Part shown: piece by piece, positions 43,822 to 52,737 of the stretch
How the letters are laid out: every line of letters begins with the position of its first letter
Numbering within the stretch: position 1 is the first letter of the stretch
NCBI RefSeq assembly: GCF_049985285.1
Contig: NZ_JBNIEU010000003.1
Location: 1-64,000 of the forward strand
From: Aestuariirhabdus sp049985285
GTDB taxonomy: Bacteria > Pseudomonadota > Gammaproteobacteria > Pseudomonadales > Aestuariirhabdaceae
Length of the DNA stretch: 64,000 nucleotides
Reading direction: 5' to 3'
Translations under genes and position numbers: made by a program
Notes under the pieces: generated by a model
Seen by the model: only the letters and a program-made list of their open reading frames with translations
Databases searched by the model: none
What the model was told of the DNA's origin: nothing

Positions 43822-43932
43822 CGTGTTGTATTGATTAAATAATTACTTCTGAGTCTTTGTCCTTGCTTGCTGCTGGGGGATAGGTATCGCCTTATCACCC
43901 TGATTTTAAAGCTAATTTTGCGATCTGGCCTG

Positions 43933-43961
43933 TTGACTGCATCCCCTCACGTTCCTATAGT
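43933..43961 (+). promoter_or_regulatory. Promoter of the mra/dcw cluster
   Basis: TTGACT, a 17-base spacer and TATAGT, 49 bases before mraZ. Transcription would begin near 43968, at the edge of the MraZ repeats. It lies outside the island, so the insertion left the division-cluster promoter intact. Confidence 0.75.
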
Positions 43962-43967
43962 GTCTCA

Positions 43968-44005
43968 AAGTGGCATAAAGTGGGTAAAAGTGGGTATTAA
44001 GGGGG
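43968..44005 (+). promoter_or_regulatory. MraZ operator: repeats at 10-bp period
   Basis: TGGC, TGGG, TGGG and GGGG begin at 43971, 43981, 43991 and 44001, each preceded by AAAG or a variant. MraZ of Escherichia coli binds three TGGG boxes with 5-base spacers (10-bp period is the boxes plus spacers counted here as TGGGN6); the same periodic G-box array directly before mraZ points to autoregulation. Confidence 0.75.
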
Positions 44006-44009
44006 AATT

Positions 44010-44468
44010 GTGAGGTTTAGGGGAGCTAGCGCCATCAATCTCGATGCCAAGGGGCGTCTTGCGATACCGACAAAGTATCGCGAGCGACTGCTTGCGCACG
44101 ATGATGGGTGCCTGGTGGCCACTATAGATACGGACCAGCCCTGCCTGTTGATCTACCCGTTAGCCGAATGGGAAGAGATTCAAACCAAAGTAGAGGCCCT
44201 TCCCAGTTTTAACCCGCTGACGCGTCGTATTCAGCGACTGCTGATTGGGCATGCGACCGATGTTGAGATGGATTCCAGTAGCCGGATTTTGGTTCCGCCG
44301 TTACTGAGGGAGCATGCCGGGCTCGATAAACGCTGCATTTTGGTGGGTCAGGGCAAGAAGTTTGAGTTATGGAGTGAGGAGCGCTGGGCAGACCGTCTTA
44401 GTGAGGATCTGGCGTTGGGCAAAGGCGACGAAGGGGTGCCGGCAGAGCTGAGTTCTCTGTCTCTATAA
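44010..44468 (+). CDS. mraZ: Transcriptional regulator MraZ
   Basis: This 152-residue protein has two AbrB-like halves, each with a DxxGR core (LDAKGRLAIPTKYR at about 10-23, and DSSSRILVPPLLREHAGL at about 85-102). MraZ forms a ring and represses its own operon. The GTG start follows GGGGGAATT. It is the first gene of the division cluster and ends one base before rsmH. Confidence 0.97.
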   Translation: MRFRGASAINLDAKGRLAIPTKYRERLLAHDDGCLVATIDTDQPCLLIYPLAEWEEIQTKVEALPSFNPLTRRIQRLLIGHATDVEMDSSSRILVPPLLREHAGLDKRCILVGQGKKFELWSEERWADRLSEDLALGKGDEGVPAELSSLSL

Positions 44469-44469
44469 A

Positions 44470-45390
44470 ATGACCAGTCAATATCAACATGAAACTGTCC
44501 TGCTGACCGAAGCGGTTTCGTCTCTGGTGGTCAGTCCTGGTGGACGTTATGTCGACGGCACCTTTGGGCGAGGTGGTCATTCAAGGTTGATCCTGTCAAA
44601 GCTGACCCCGGATGGCGGGTTGATAGCTATCGACAAAGATCCCCGGGCGATCGCTACAGCGCTTGAGTTAGCTGCGGAGGATGATCGTTTCAGTATTGAG
44701 CAGGGTTCATTTGCTGAAATAGATAAGTTGGTTGGTGGCGAGGTCGACGGGGTGCTGTTGGATCTGGGGGTCTCCTCGCCACAGCTGGATGATCCAGAGC
44801 GGGGTTTCAGTTTTTTGAATGATGGCCCGCTCGATATGCGTATGGATCCAGAGCACGGAGAAAGCGCCGCACAATGGATTGCCAGGGCTACAGAAGATGA
44901 TATTGCTTGGGTGCTAAAAACTTACGGTGAAGAGCGCTTTGCGCGCCGAATTGCACGGGCGATTGTTGAGGCGCGTGCTACCTCCGAGATTACTCGGACC
45001 GCAGAACTGTCACGGATCGTTGCAGAAGCCAATCCTCGCTGGGAAAAGAACAAGAATCCGGCAACTCGCGCTTTTCAGGGGATTCGAATTTACATCAATT
45101 CGGAACTAAAGGATCTCGAGGTGTGCCTGGATCGAGCCCTGGAGCTGCTTAAGCCCGGTGGTCGTCTGGTAGTGATCAGTTTTCACTCTTTGGAAGACCG
45201 TATTGTGAAGCGGTTTATTCGTAAACATGTAAAAGGCGATGAGCTGCCGCCGGGACTTCCAGTGCGAGACGACCAGCTCAACAAGCGCTTGCGCGCCGTA
45301 GGGAAAGCGGTAAAGGCGGGCACCGAAGAGGTGCAACTAAATCCGCGCGCACGAAGTGCGGTTATGCGTATTGCAGAAAAAATAGGCTAG
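44470..45390 (+). CDS. rsmH: 16S rRNA N4-methylcytidine C1402 methyltransferase
   Basis: This 306-residue SAM-dependent enzyme methylates N4 of C1402 in 16S rRNA. It shows HETVLLTEAV, VDGTFGRGGHS (SAM site), GVLLDLGVSSPQLD and VISFHSLEDRIVKRF. With rsmI it modifies the same nucleotide. It is one base after mraZ. Confidence 0.97.
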   Translation: MTSQYQHETVLLTEAVSSLVVSPGGRYVDGTFGRGGHSRLILSKLTPDGGLIAIDKDPRAIATALELAAEDDRFSIEQGSFAEIDKLVGGEVDGVLLDLGVSSPQLDDPERGFSFLNDGPLDMRMDPEHGESAAQWIARATEDDIAWVLKTYGEERFARRIARAIVEARATSEITRTAELSRIVAEANPRWEKNKNPATRAFQGIRIYINSELKDLEVCLDRALELLKPGGRLVVISFHSLEDRIVKRFIRKHVKGDELPPGLPVRDDQLNKRLRAVGKAVKAGTEEVQLNPRARSAVMRIAEKIG

Positions 45391-45410
45391 TAGAGTCAGG
45401 GGGATATGGG

Positions 45411-45704
45411 ATGAACAACGTGTGGCGGGAGTTGATCTGCAAACAGCACCTTATGGTGTTGGTGTTGCTGGTTGCCGTCGCCACGTCAGCGCTGGCGGTT
45501 ACCTACACAGCTCATCTCAACCGACTGGCTTTTAACAACTTAATGGCAGAAACCAATTATAAAAACTCAGCTCAGGTGCAGTGGGGGCAGCTTTTGTTGC
45601 AGCATAGCACCCTGACCACACCGAGCCGGATCGAACTTCTCGCCAGGAAGCAATTGAATATGAGTATTCCTCATCCTAAGAATATGGTTATGGTGGCGCA
45701 GTGA
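45411..45704 (+). CDS. ftsL: Cell division protein FtsL
   Basis: This 97-residue bitopic protein has one transmembrane helix (about 15-36) and a short periplasmic coiled coil with LLLQHSTLTTPSRIELLARKQL. It forms the FtsQLB complex that activates septal synthesis. GGGGGATATGGG is upstream of the ATG; its stop overlaps ftsI (GTGA). Confidence 0.93.
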   Translation: MNNVWRELICKQHLMVLVLLVAVATSALAVTYTAHLNRLAFNNLMAETNYKNSAQVQWGQLLLQHSTLTTPSRIELLARKQLNMSIPHPKNMVMVAQ

Positions 45705-47422
45705 GCAAGATGCCGTCTGCCGAACCTTACCTTGCGCGATTTGCTTTTGTGCTAACCGTGGTAGCGCTAGCGACGGCGGTAGTGTTGTGGCGAATCGTTG
45801 ATTTGCAGGTGGTAGATCGTCAGTTTCTTCAAGGCGAGGGTGATAAGCGAACCGTCCGTTACTCTCGAATTGCAGCGACTCGAGGCATTATATTTGATCG
45901 CAACGGGCGCGCCTTGGCGGTCAGTACCCCGGTTGTATCTATCTGGGCTAATCCTGGGGAGATAAACAATGATACGGTGCCCTGGAGCGCCCTATCTAAA
46001 AAACTGGATCTATCGGTACGCTACCTGAAGGACAGGGTTAGTAATAATGGCTCAAAGGGATTCATCTATCTTAAGCGCCATATCACGCCAGAGCAGGGAA
46101 AGGATGTGTTGGCGTTAGATATAGAGGGTGTCTATTCGATTGATGAATACCGCCGATATTACCCATCAGGTGAAGCTGCGGCTCACCTGGTTGGATTTAC
46201 CAACGTAGATGACAATGGGCAGGAAGGGCTGGAGCTGGCGTACAACGATTGGCTGGAGGGTGAGCCAGGAAAGTATCGTATGCTCAAGGATCGCCGCGGC
46301 CGTTTGGTTAAAAGTGCTGAGCTTGTTGCCAGCGCAAATCCCGGCAATGATCTTGTTCTAAGTATTGATATGCGCGTGCAGTACCTGGCATACCGGGAGT
46401 TGAAAGCCGCGGTGAATCAGCACGGTGCGGATGGTGGATCAATGGTCGTCATCGATGTTGATTCAGGCGAAGTTTTGGCGATGGTTAATCAGCCCGCCTA
46501 TAACCCGAACAACCGTAAACGCATAAGTGTTGCCAGTTTGCGCAACCGTGCGATGACCGATGTGTTTGAGCCCGGCTCAACCGTAAAACCCTTTACCCTG
46601 GCGGCCGCGTTTCAGAGCGGGAGTTATAACGCAAATTCGAAAATCGATACCTCTCCCGGTGTGTTCCGCGTTGGCCCTAAATTGCAGGTGAAAGACCACC
46701 GTAATTATGGTGTGGTGGATATGACAACATTGCTGGCAAAATCAAGCAATGTTGCGGCCAGCAAAATCGCGCTTGAGGTCGGTGCAGAGCCGATCTGGGA
46801 GCTGTTTTACCAGCTGGGTTTGGGACAAGCTTCTGGTAGTGGGTTTCCTGGGGAGAGTAGCGGTAATCTGCCGAATCGCGGTCGTTGGCGTGCGACTGAA
46901 ACAGCAACCCTATCATACGGTTACGGAATTTCAGTGACCGCATTGCAGCTGGCCTCCGCTTATACGGTGTTGGCGCGTGATGGGGTAAAGATGCCTGTCA
47001 CGCTGCTCCGTAATGGAAATCGGGATGTTCAACCCGAGTCGGTTATATCTCCTCGTGTTGCCCGGGATATACGTAAAATGATGAGCGCTGTGGTTGAAAA
47101 AGGGGGTACGGGAACCCAGGCTGCGGTAGAGGGTTATAGCGTTACAGGAAAAACCGGTACCGTCCATAAGGTCAGCGGTAATGGCTATGAAGAGGATAAG
47201 TACATCTCAACGTTTGCTGGTATGGCACCAGTGATAAACCCTCGTATAGTAACAGTGGTAATGATCGATAATCCGAAGGCTGGAGATTACTATGGCGGCG
47301 CCGTAGCGGCCCCTGTATTTTCAAAGGTGGTAGCCGGGGCGTTGCATTTGCTTGGCGAGACGCCCGCGGATGTTAAAACCATCGCGGCAGAGCCACGATC
47401 TGATGCAGATAAGAGGTCGTGA
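45701..47422 (+). CDS. ftsI: Septal peptidoglycan transpeptidase FtsI (PBP3)
   Basis: This 573-residue class B penicillin-binding protein has an N-terminal helix (about 12-32), the pedestal domain, and the transpeptidase domain with S293-TVK (nucleophile), S348-S-N and K484-TGT motifs. It cross-links septal wall with FtsW. The GTG start overlaps the ftsL stop by four bases. Confidence 0.97.
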   Translation: MSKMPSAEPYLARFAFVLTVVALATAVVLWRIVDLQVVDRQFLQGEGDKRTVRYSRIAATRGIIFDRNGRALAVSTPVVSIWANPGEINNDTVPWSALSKKLDLSVRYLKDRVSNNGSKGFIYLKRHITPEQGKDVLALDIEGVYSIDEYRRYYPSGEAAAHLVGFTNVDDNGQEGLELAYNDWLEGEPGKYRMLKDRRGRLVKSAELVASANPGNDLVLSIDMRVQYLAYRELKAAVNQHGADGGSMVVIDVDSGEVLAMVNQPAYNPNNRKRISVASLRNRAMTDVFEPGSTVKPFTLAAAFQSGSYNANSKIDTSPGVFRVGPKLQVKDHRNYGVVDMTTLLAKSSNVAASKIALEVGAEPIWELFYQLGLGQASGSGFPGESSGNLPNRGRWRATETATLSYGYGISVTALQLASAYTVLARDGVKMPVTLLRNGNRDVQPESVISPRVARDIRKMMSAVVEKGGTGTQAAVEGYSVTGKTGTVHKVSGNGYEEDKYISTFAGMAPVINPRIVTVVMIDNPKAGDYYGGAVAAPVFSKVVAGALHLLGETPADVKTIAAEPRSDADKRS

Positions 47423-48936
47423 TGATGGCTTCTGGATCCATATCGCTATCTCGATTGTTATCATCCCAGCTGACGGAGAATATCCTTCAGGGCTTAAGGG
47501 ATGTTTCTGTTAGTGGTGTTTGTCTTGACAGTCGAGAGCTTAAAGCGGGTGATCTGTTTTTAGCGCTACCGGGTGCCACAGTTGATGGGCGCGATTTCAT
47601 ATCAGCAGCAATCAGGGGTGGAGCAGCCGCTGTCGTTGCTCAATCTTCTGATGACGAAACTCATCTGCAGTGGGACGCTGAAACGCCGCTAATCCATTTG
47701 CCCCTATTGTCGGAATGTCTCGCCGAAATCGTCGCGAATTTTTACAACAAGCCATCTCGACATCTCCATGTAACTGGAGTTACAGGGACTAACGGAAAGA
47801 CCTCCTGCACCCATTACCTGGCCCAGATGCTTGAGCTTCTCGGTCAACGCTGTGGAGTAATGGGAACATTGGGTTCCGGTTTTGTTGGTGCTTTGAGGGA
47901 GGGTCAAAATACCACTTCGGATGTGGTGACTATCCAGAAATTCATGGCTGAAATGGTAGCGGAAGATATTCCGAATGTAGCGATGGAGGTTTCCTCCCAC
48001 GGGTTGGAGCAGGGGCGCACCAGAGGAACCTGTTTCACCACGGCGATCTTTACCAATTTGACCCGAGACCATCTCGATTACCATGGCAGCATGGAAGAGT
48101 ATGCCCGCGCCAAGGCTCGTTTGTTCTCGTCTGCAACATTAAAATACGCAGCAATTAATGAAGATGACCGTTACGCAGCGTTAATGAAGGCGCAACTCCG
48201 AAATGGCGTTGAGTCTGTTGGCTTTAGCCTTCGTGCCGGTGGGGGTGATATATACCCTGCCTCGGTGCGTTATACACCCGGCGGTATCCAGGCAACACTG
48301 GTTACCCCTTGGGGTGAGGGTGAGTTGACGTGTCCGCTGTTGGGAGAATTTAATCTCGCAAATTTACTTGCCATCATCGCAGTGCTCGGCATGCATGGGC
48401 ACGATCTTGCCGCCCTATTGTCGGCAGCGAAATCACTCCAGGCAGTAGATGGTCGAATGCAACTTTGTGGCGGGGGTATGAAGCCGCAGGTAGTGATCGA
48501 TTATGCCCACACGCCGGACGCGTTGGAAAGCTTGCTGGGTGCGGTTGATAGCCATTGCCAGGGTCGTATTACCTGTGTGTTCGGATGCGGAGGAGATCGG
48601 GATTCTGGAAAGCGCCCATTGATGTTGCAGTCCGCATTGAAGGGTGCAGCTAGCGTCGTAGTGACCAGCGACAACCCCCGTGGAGAAGATCCTGATCGCA
48701 TAATCCAGGATATACTCGCGGGCGCGGGCGCAGAAGATAGAGTACGTATTACGGCCGTGAGTGATCGCGCCGCTGCAATCCGGTACGCGGTATCCCAGGT
48801 ATCTGCGCAGGATGTTGTCGTAGTGGCAGGAAAAGGTCACGAGCGCTATCAAGAAGTTAATGGGGTACGACACTCGTTTAGTGATCAGGAGCAGGTTGAA
48901 CTGGCGCTGCACAACTGGGCGGGAGATGTCGCATGA
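47422..48936 (+). CDS. murE: UDP-MurNAc-tripeptide synthetase MurE
   Basis: This enzyme of 504 residues adds the third amino acid to the UDP-MurNAc-dipeptide. It has the ATP loop TGTNGKTSCT and the motif DNPR (SDNPRGEDP), which in this family selects meso-diaminopimelate. Three in-frame starts cluster here (GTG 47419, ATG 47422, ATG 47425); AAGAGG fits the second or third. It overlaps ftsI and murF. Confidence 0.96.
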   Translation: MMASGSISLSRLLSSQLTENILQGLRDVSVSGVCLDSRELKAGDLFLALPGATVDGRDFISAAIRGGAAAVVAQSSDDETHLQWDAETPLIHLPLLSECLAEIVANFYNKPSRHLHVTGVTGTNGKTSCTHYLAQMLELLGQRCGVMGTLGSGFVGALREGQNTTSDVVTIQKFMAEMVAEDIPNVAMEVSSHGLEQGRTRGTCFTTAIFTNLTRDHLDYHGSMEEYARAKARLFSSATLKYAAINEDDRYAALMKAQLRNGVESVGFSLRAGGGDIYPASVRYTPGGIQATLVTPWGEGELTCPLLGEFNLANLLAIIAVLGMHGHDLAALLSAAKSLQAVDGRMQLCGGGMKPQVVIDYAHTPDALESLLGAVDSHCQGRITCVFGCGGDRDSGKRPLMLQSALKGAASVVVTSDNPRGEDPDRIIQDILAGAGAEDRVRITAVSDRAAAIRYAVSQVSAQDVVVVAGKGHERYQEVNGVRHSFSDQEQVELALHNWAGDVA

Positions 48937-50300
48937 TCGGCCATCCCCGACTAAGTCAGGTAAAAACCGCGCTTAATGCTGAAATGTTTGGCGAAGATGC
49001 GAAGTTCGATAGCCTTAGTATTGATACGCGAACCTTGCAGCCAGGCGCTCTTTTTGTCGCGATTGAGGGCCCCTCATTCAACGGTCATGATTTTGTAGAT
49101 GCGGCCCGGGAAGCTGGAGCTGCTGGTGCCATCGTTCGTTATCCGGTTAATACATCCCTGCCGCAGCTACAGGTCGCTGATACTCGTATCGCGCTGGGGT
49201 TGGTTGGGCAGTGGGTGCGGCAACAGTTTGAGAGGCCGGTAGTTGCCGTAACCGGGAGTAGTGGAAAGACTACGGTCAAGGAACTCTGTGCCGCTATTTT
49301 CCGCCAGCAGGGAGAAGTGCACGCGACACCCGGTAATCTCAATAATGATTTTGGCGCCCCACTGACACTTAGCCAACTTTCAAGCGCGCACGAAAACGCG
49401 GTGATTGAGTTGGGTGCGAGCTCGGTAGGAGAGATCGCTTATACCGTTAACCTGGTAGAGCCTGATGCGGTTCTGATTAACAATGCGTCGGCGGCACACA
49501 TTGACGGGTTCGGATCTTTACGCGCAATTGCTCAAGCAAAGGGAGAGATCATCTCCGGGTTATCGAGCACCGGCGTTGCGGTTCTTAACCTGGACGATCC
49601 TTTTTATGGTTATTGGCAGGGGCTTTGCGGGGAGCGTCGAATCATTAATTTCTCGCTGTGCCGCCACGAGGCAGACCTTCACGCCGCCGACATCCACGCC
49701 GAAGGAGATAAGAGCCGGTTTACTCTGTGCTTCGCCGGTGAAGAACATCCGGTAACGCTCGGCCTGCCGGGTGAGCACAATGTGTCTAATGCGTTGGCTG
49801 CCGCGGGGCTCGCAGTGGCTGTAGGTACGGGATTGGAACAGATTGTCGCCGGCCTTGAGTCTGCTCGACCCGTCGCCGGACGTGGGTTGGTGCTGCAAGG
49901 TCTATCGGGCTCGAGAATTATCGATGACAGTTACAACGCAAATCCGGCGTCTTTTCGAGCGGCTGTAGATTTGCTGAGTAAGTACCGGGGTGAAAAGGTA
50001 CTGGTGGTGGGGGATATGGCTGAGCTGGGGGGCGAAGCCATCGAGGCGCACCGGCAACTGGGGACTTATGCCAGGCAGCAGGGGATCGATGCACTCTATG
50101 CGGTGGGTCCGCTGAGTGCTGAAGCCGCCTGGGCATTTGGAGCCGGTGCGCTCTCAACCCTGAGTAAGGATGAGCTGGTTGATTCCCTCAAGCCAATAGC
50201 CGCAAGCGAAGTAACATTTTTGGTCAAAGGTTCCCGCAGCGCGCGGATGGAAGAGGTAGTGGCTGCAATGAGTGAAGTTTCTACAGGGGGGGCTCGCTAA
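48933..50300 (+). CDS. murF: UDP-MurNAc-pentapeptide synthetase MurF
   Basis: This 455-residue ligase adds D-Ala-D-Ala. Visible: SIDTRTLQPGALFVAIEG, ATP loop GSSGKTTVKEL, and the DDSYNANPASFRAA block. It overlaps murE by four bases (ATGA) and shares one base with mraY (TAATG). Confidence 0.97.
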   Translation: MIGHPRLSQVKTALNAEMFGEDAKFDSLSIDTRTLQPGALFVAIEGPSFNGHDFVDAAREAGAAGAIVRYPVNTSLPQLQVADTRIALGLVGQWVRQQFERPVVAVTGSSGKTTVKELCAAIFRQQGEVHATPGNLNNDFGAPLTLSQLSSAHENAVIELGASSVGEIAYTVNLVEPDAVLINNASAAHIDGFGSLRAIAQAKGEIISGLSSTGVAVLNLDDPFYGYWQGLCGERRIINFSLCRHEADLHAADIHAEGDKSRFTLCFAGEEHPVTLGLPGEHNVSNALAAAGLAVAVGTGLEQIVAGLESARPVAGRGLVLQGLSGSRIIDDSYNANPASFRAAVDLLSKYRGEKVLVVGDMAELGGEAIEAHRQLGTYARQQGIDALYAVGPLSAEAAWAFGAGALSTLSKDELVDSLKPIAASEVTFLVKGSRSARMEEVVAAMSEVSTGGAR

Positions 50301-51382
50301 TGCTGGTATGGCTGAGTGAGTTTCTAGCGCAGTACTACAGCGCATTTAACGTATTTCAGTATCTAACCTTACGCGCCATTCTTGGTGTGTTAACCGCACT
50401 GGCAATTTCGCTCTGGTTTGGTCCGATAATGATTAATCGTTTACGGCATTATCAAATCGGCCAGGCCGTGCGTGATGACGGACCACAGACCCACCTCAGT
50501 AAAGCCGGCACACCGACGATGGGCGGTGCGTTAATTTTGGTTGCGTTAGGTCTCAGCACGCTAATGTGGGCTAACCTTAACAACCATTATGTATGGGTGG
50601 TATTGCTGGTTACTTTCACCTTCGGTGCTGTAGGTTGGGTTGATGATTATCGGAAAGTGGTGGAGAAGAATCCCCGTGGTTTGCCTGCGCGCTGGAAGTA
50701 TCTATGGCAGTCGGTAGCGGGTCTGGGTGCCGCTATTATTTTGTATGCCACTGCTAGCGGCCCGGCGGAAGTTCAGCTTATCGTTCCCTTCTTTAAAGAC
50801 GTGGCGCTCGACATGGGCCCGCTGTTTATTGTGTTGACCTACTTCGTTATTGTTGGCTCGAGTAACGCCGTTAATCTAACCGATGGACTTGATGGCTTGG
50901 CGATTATGCCCACCGTTATGGTAGGTGGCGCCCTTGGTATTTTTGCCTACGCCAGTGGTAACGTCGGCTTTTCTGAGTATCTTCATATTCCCCATATTTC
51001 CGGTGCGGGTGAGCTCGTAGTCTTCTGTGCTGCGCTGGCTGGAGCTGGGCTCGGTTTTTTATGGTTTAACACTTATCCCGCGCAGGTTTTTATGGGAGAT
51101 GTCGGTGCGCTGGCGCTGGGGGCTGCGCTTGGAGTCGTGGCAGTTATTGTGCGCCAGGAGATTGTGTTTTTCATTATGGGCGGCGTTTTTGTGATGGAAA
51201 CGGTATCGGTCATCTTGCAGGTCGCGTCCTTTAAGTTGACGGGTAGACGCATTTTTCGCATGGCACCGCTGCATCATCATTTTGAGCTAAAAGGTTGGCC
51301 AGAACCCAGGGTGATTGTGCGTTTCTGGATTATCACTCTCATGCTGGTCCTGTTTGGCCTGGCAACTCTGAAGCTGCGTTAG
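50300..51382 (+). CDS. mraY: Phospho-MurNAc-pentapeptide translocase MraY
   Basis: This 360-residue inner-membrane enzyme with ten helices makes lipid I on undecaprenyl phosphate. Its active-site aspartates are in VDDYRK and NLTDGLDGLA, and the PLHHHFELKGW histidine motif is intact. It follows murF without a gap and precedes murD by eight bases. Confidence 0.97.
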   Translation: MLVWLSEFLAQYYSAFNVFQYLTLRAILGVLTALAISLWFGPIMINRLRHYQIGQAVRDDGPQTHLSKAGTPTMGGALILVALGLSTLMWANLNNHYVWVVLLVTFTFGAVGWVDDYRKVVEKNPRGLPARWKYLWQSVAGLGAAIILYATASGPAEVQLIVPFFKDVALDMGPLFIVLTYFVIVGSSNAVNLTDGLDGLAIMPTVMVGGALGIFAYASGNVGFSEYLHIPHISGAGELVVFCAALAGAGLGFLWFNTYPAQVFMGDVGALALGAALGVVAVIVRQEIVFFIMGGVFVMETVSVILQVASFKLTGRRIFRMAPLHHHFELKGWPEPRVIVRFWIITLMLVLFGLATLKLR

Positions 51383-51390
51383 GACAGATA

Positions 51391-52737
51391 ATGCTGATTA
51401 CAACGGACACTAACAGAGTGATTATCGGTTTAGGGAAAACCGGAATCTCCTGTGCCCGTTATTTCTCAGCAATGGGGCTGGATTTCTCTATCGCAGATAG
51501 CCGTGAAAACCCGCCTTCTCTTGAAGAGTTCTCTACCCAGTATCCAGAGGTTCGGGTAAGTGTAGGACCCTTTTCCGATAACGAGTTTGACGCCGCATCG
51601 CAACTTATTGTGAGTCCCGGAGTGTCGCTAAAAGAGCCTGCTATTGCTCGCGCTCTGGAACTTGGTATTGAGGTTGTTGGTGATATCGAGCTGTTCTGCA
51701 GGGCAATTAATAAACCGGTAGTGGCTATTACCGGGTCCAATGCTAAAAGTACGGTGACGACACTGGTCGGTGAGATGCTACAAGCGTGCGGGTTGAAGGT
51801 CGCCGTTGGTGGCAATATCGGTACGCCGGTGTTGGACTTAGTGAATGCGGATGTCGATATTTTTGTGTTGGAGTTATCGAGTTTTCAGCTGGAAACAGTA
51901 AAGAGTATCGGTGCTGAGGTTGCTACGGTCCTGAATGTTAGCGAAGACCACATGGACCGCTATGAGGGCATTGCCGACTATCATCGCGCCAAGCACCGTA
52001 TTTTCCACGGCTGCAGATCGGTGGTAGTTAATAGAGATGACGCCTTAAGTAGCCCTCTTGTTGGAGAGTCAGTAAGAGTTTGTAGTTTTGGCCTGGGGGT
52101 TCCGGATCTTGATCAATTTGGTCTGGTGCGTGAGAACGCTCAAGAGTGGCTAGCCCAGGGCTCCACACCTCTAATTCCTGTCTCAGGGCTGAGGGTTCAG
52201 GGACGCCACAATCAAGCCAATGCGCTTGCCGCCCTTGCAATCATTCACAGTTTGCGTCTTGAGCTAAAACCCGCTCTTGCAGTATTGCTCGAATTTAAAG
52301 GGTTACCCCATCGCTGCCAGTGGGTGGCCGAAGTAAACGGTGTGGTGTTTATTAACGACAGTAAGGCTACCAATGTCGGTGCGGCTGTTGCGGCTATCGA
52401 TGGTATCGGCCAACAGTTAAAGGGCAAGGTGGTTTTGATTGCTGGTGGTGATGGCAAGGATGCGGATTTTTCCGGTTTGCGCCCAATTGTCGATAAATAT
52501 GTCAAATCATCACTTTTAATAGGCCGAGACGCGGCACGAATAGAGTCATCCCTTTATGGGCTGGCTTCGGCACGCTGTGGAGACTTGCGTGAAGCTGTGG
52601 TTAAGGCTTGCACCATAGCCGAACCTGGAGATGTAGTATTGTTGGCACCCGCCTGTGCCAGCTTCGATATGTTTACAGGTTTTGAGGACCGAGGCGATCA
52701 GTTCGTGCGCTGGGTGCAGGAGGTAGCGCATGTCTAA
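51391..52737 (+). CDS. murD: UDP-MurNAc-L-Ala:D-Glu ligase MurD
   Basis: This 448-residue ligase adds D-glutamate. The ATP loop reads GSNAKSTVTTLVGEM rather than the GTNGKST of Escherichia coli; the same variant occurs in Pseudomonas, so it is not a defect. The ATG at 51391 (after GGACAG) is the family start; the frame is open 96 bases further into mraY. It ends inside ftsW with an 8-base overlap. Confidence 0.97.
   Translation: MLITTDTNRVIIGLGKTGISCARYFSAMGLDFSIADSRENPPSLEEFSTQYPEVRVSVGPFSDNEFDAASQLIVSPGVSLKEPAIARALELGIEVVGDIELFCRAINKPVVAITGSNAKSTVTTLVGEMLQACGLKVAVGGNIGTPVLDLVNADVDIFVLELSSFQLETVKSIGAEVATVLNVSEDHMDRYEGIADYHRAKHRIFHGCRSVVVNRDDALSSPLVGESVRVCSFGLGVPDLDQFGLVRENAQEWLAQGSTPLIPVSGLRVQGRHNQANALAALAIIHSLRLELKPALAVLLEFKGLPHRCQWVAEVNGVVFINDSKATNVGAAVAAIDGIGQQLKGKVVLIAGGDGKDADFSGLRPIVDKYVKSSLLIGRDAARIESSLYGLASARCGDLREAVVKACTIAEPGDVVLLAPACASFDMFTGFEDRGDQFVRWVQEVAHV

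Larger units (their letters stand above)
43364..43932. other. Right end of the island and start of the mra leader
   Basis: About 570 bases with no gene. From left to right: leftward promoter and palindrome (43431-43471), a 9-base copy of the rnpB 5' end (GAGTCAGCC, 43606-43614), two TGGTACAMG words (43627-43635 and 43650-43658), attR (43708-43721), a CGTCTC/GAGACG hairpin near 43730-43750 and a 9-bp inverted repeat at 43795-43821. Confidence 0.6.

Noticed and set aside
51751..51795. Non-canonical ATP loop in MurD (GSNAKST instead of GTNGKST)
   Set aside because: The same variant occurs in Pseudomonas MurD, so it is a lineage form and not a defect.
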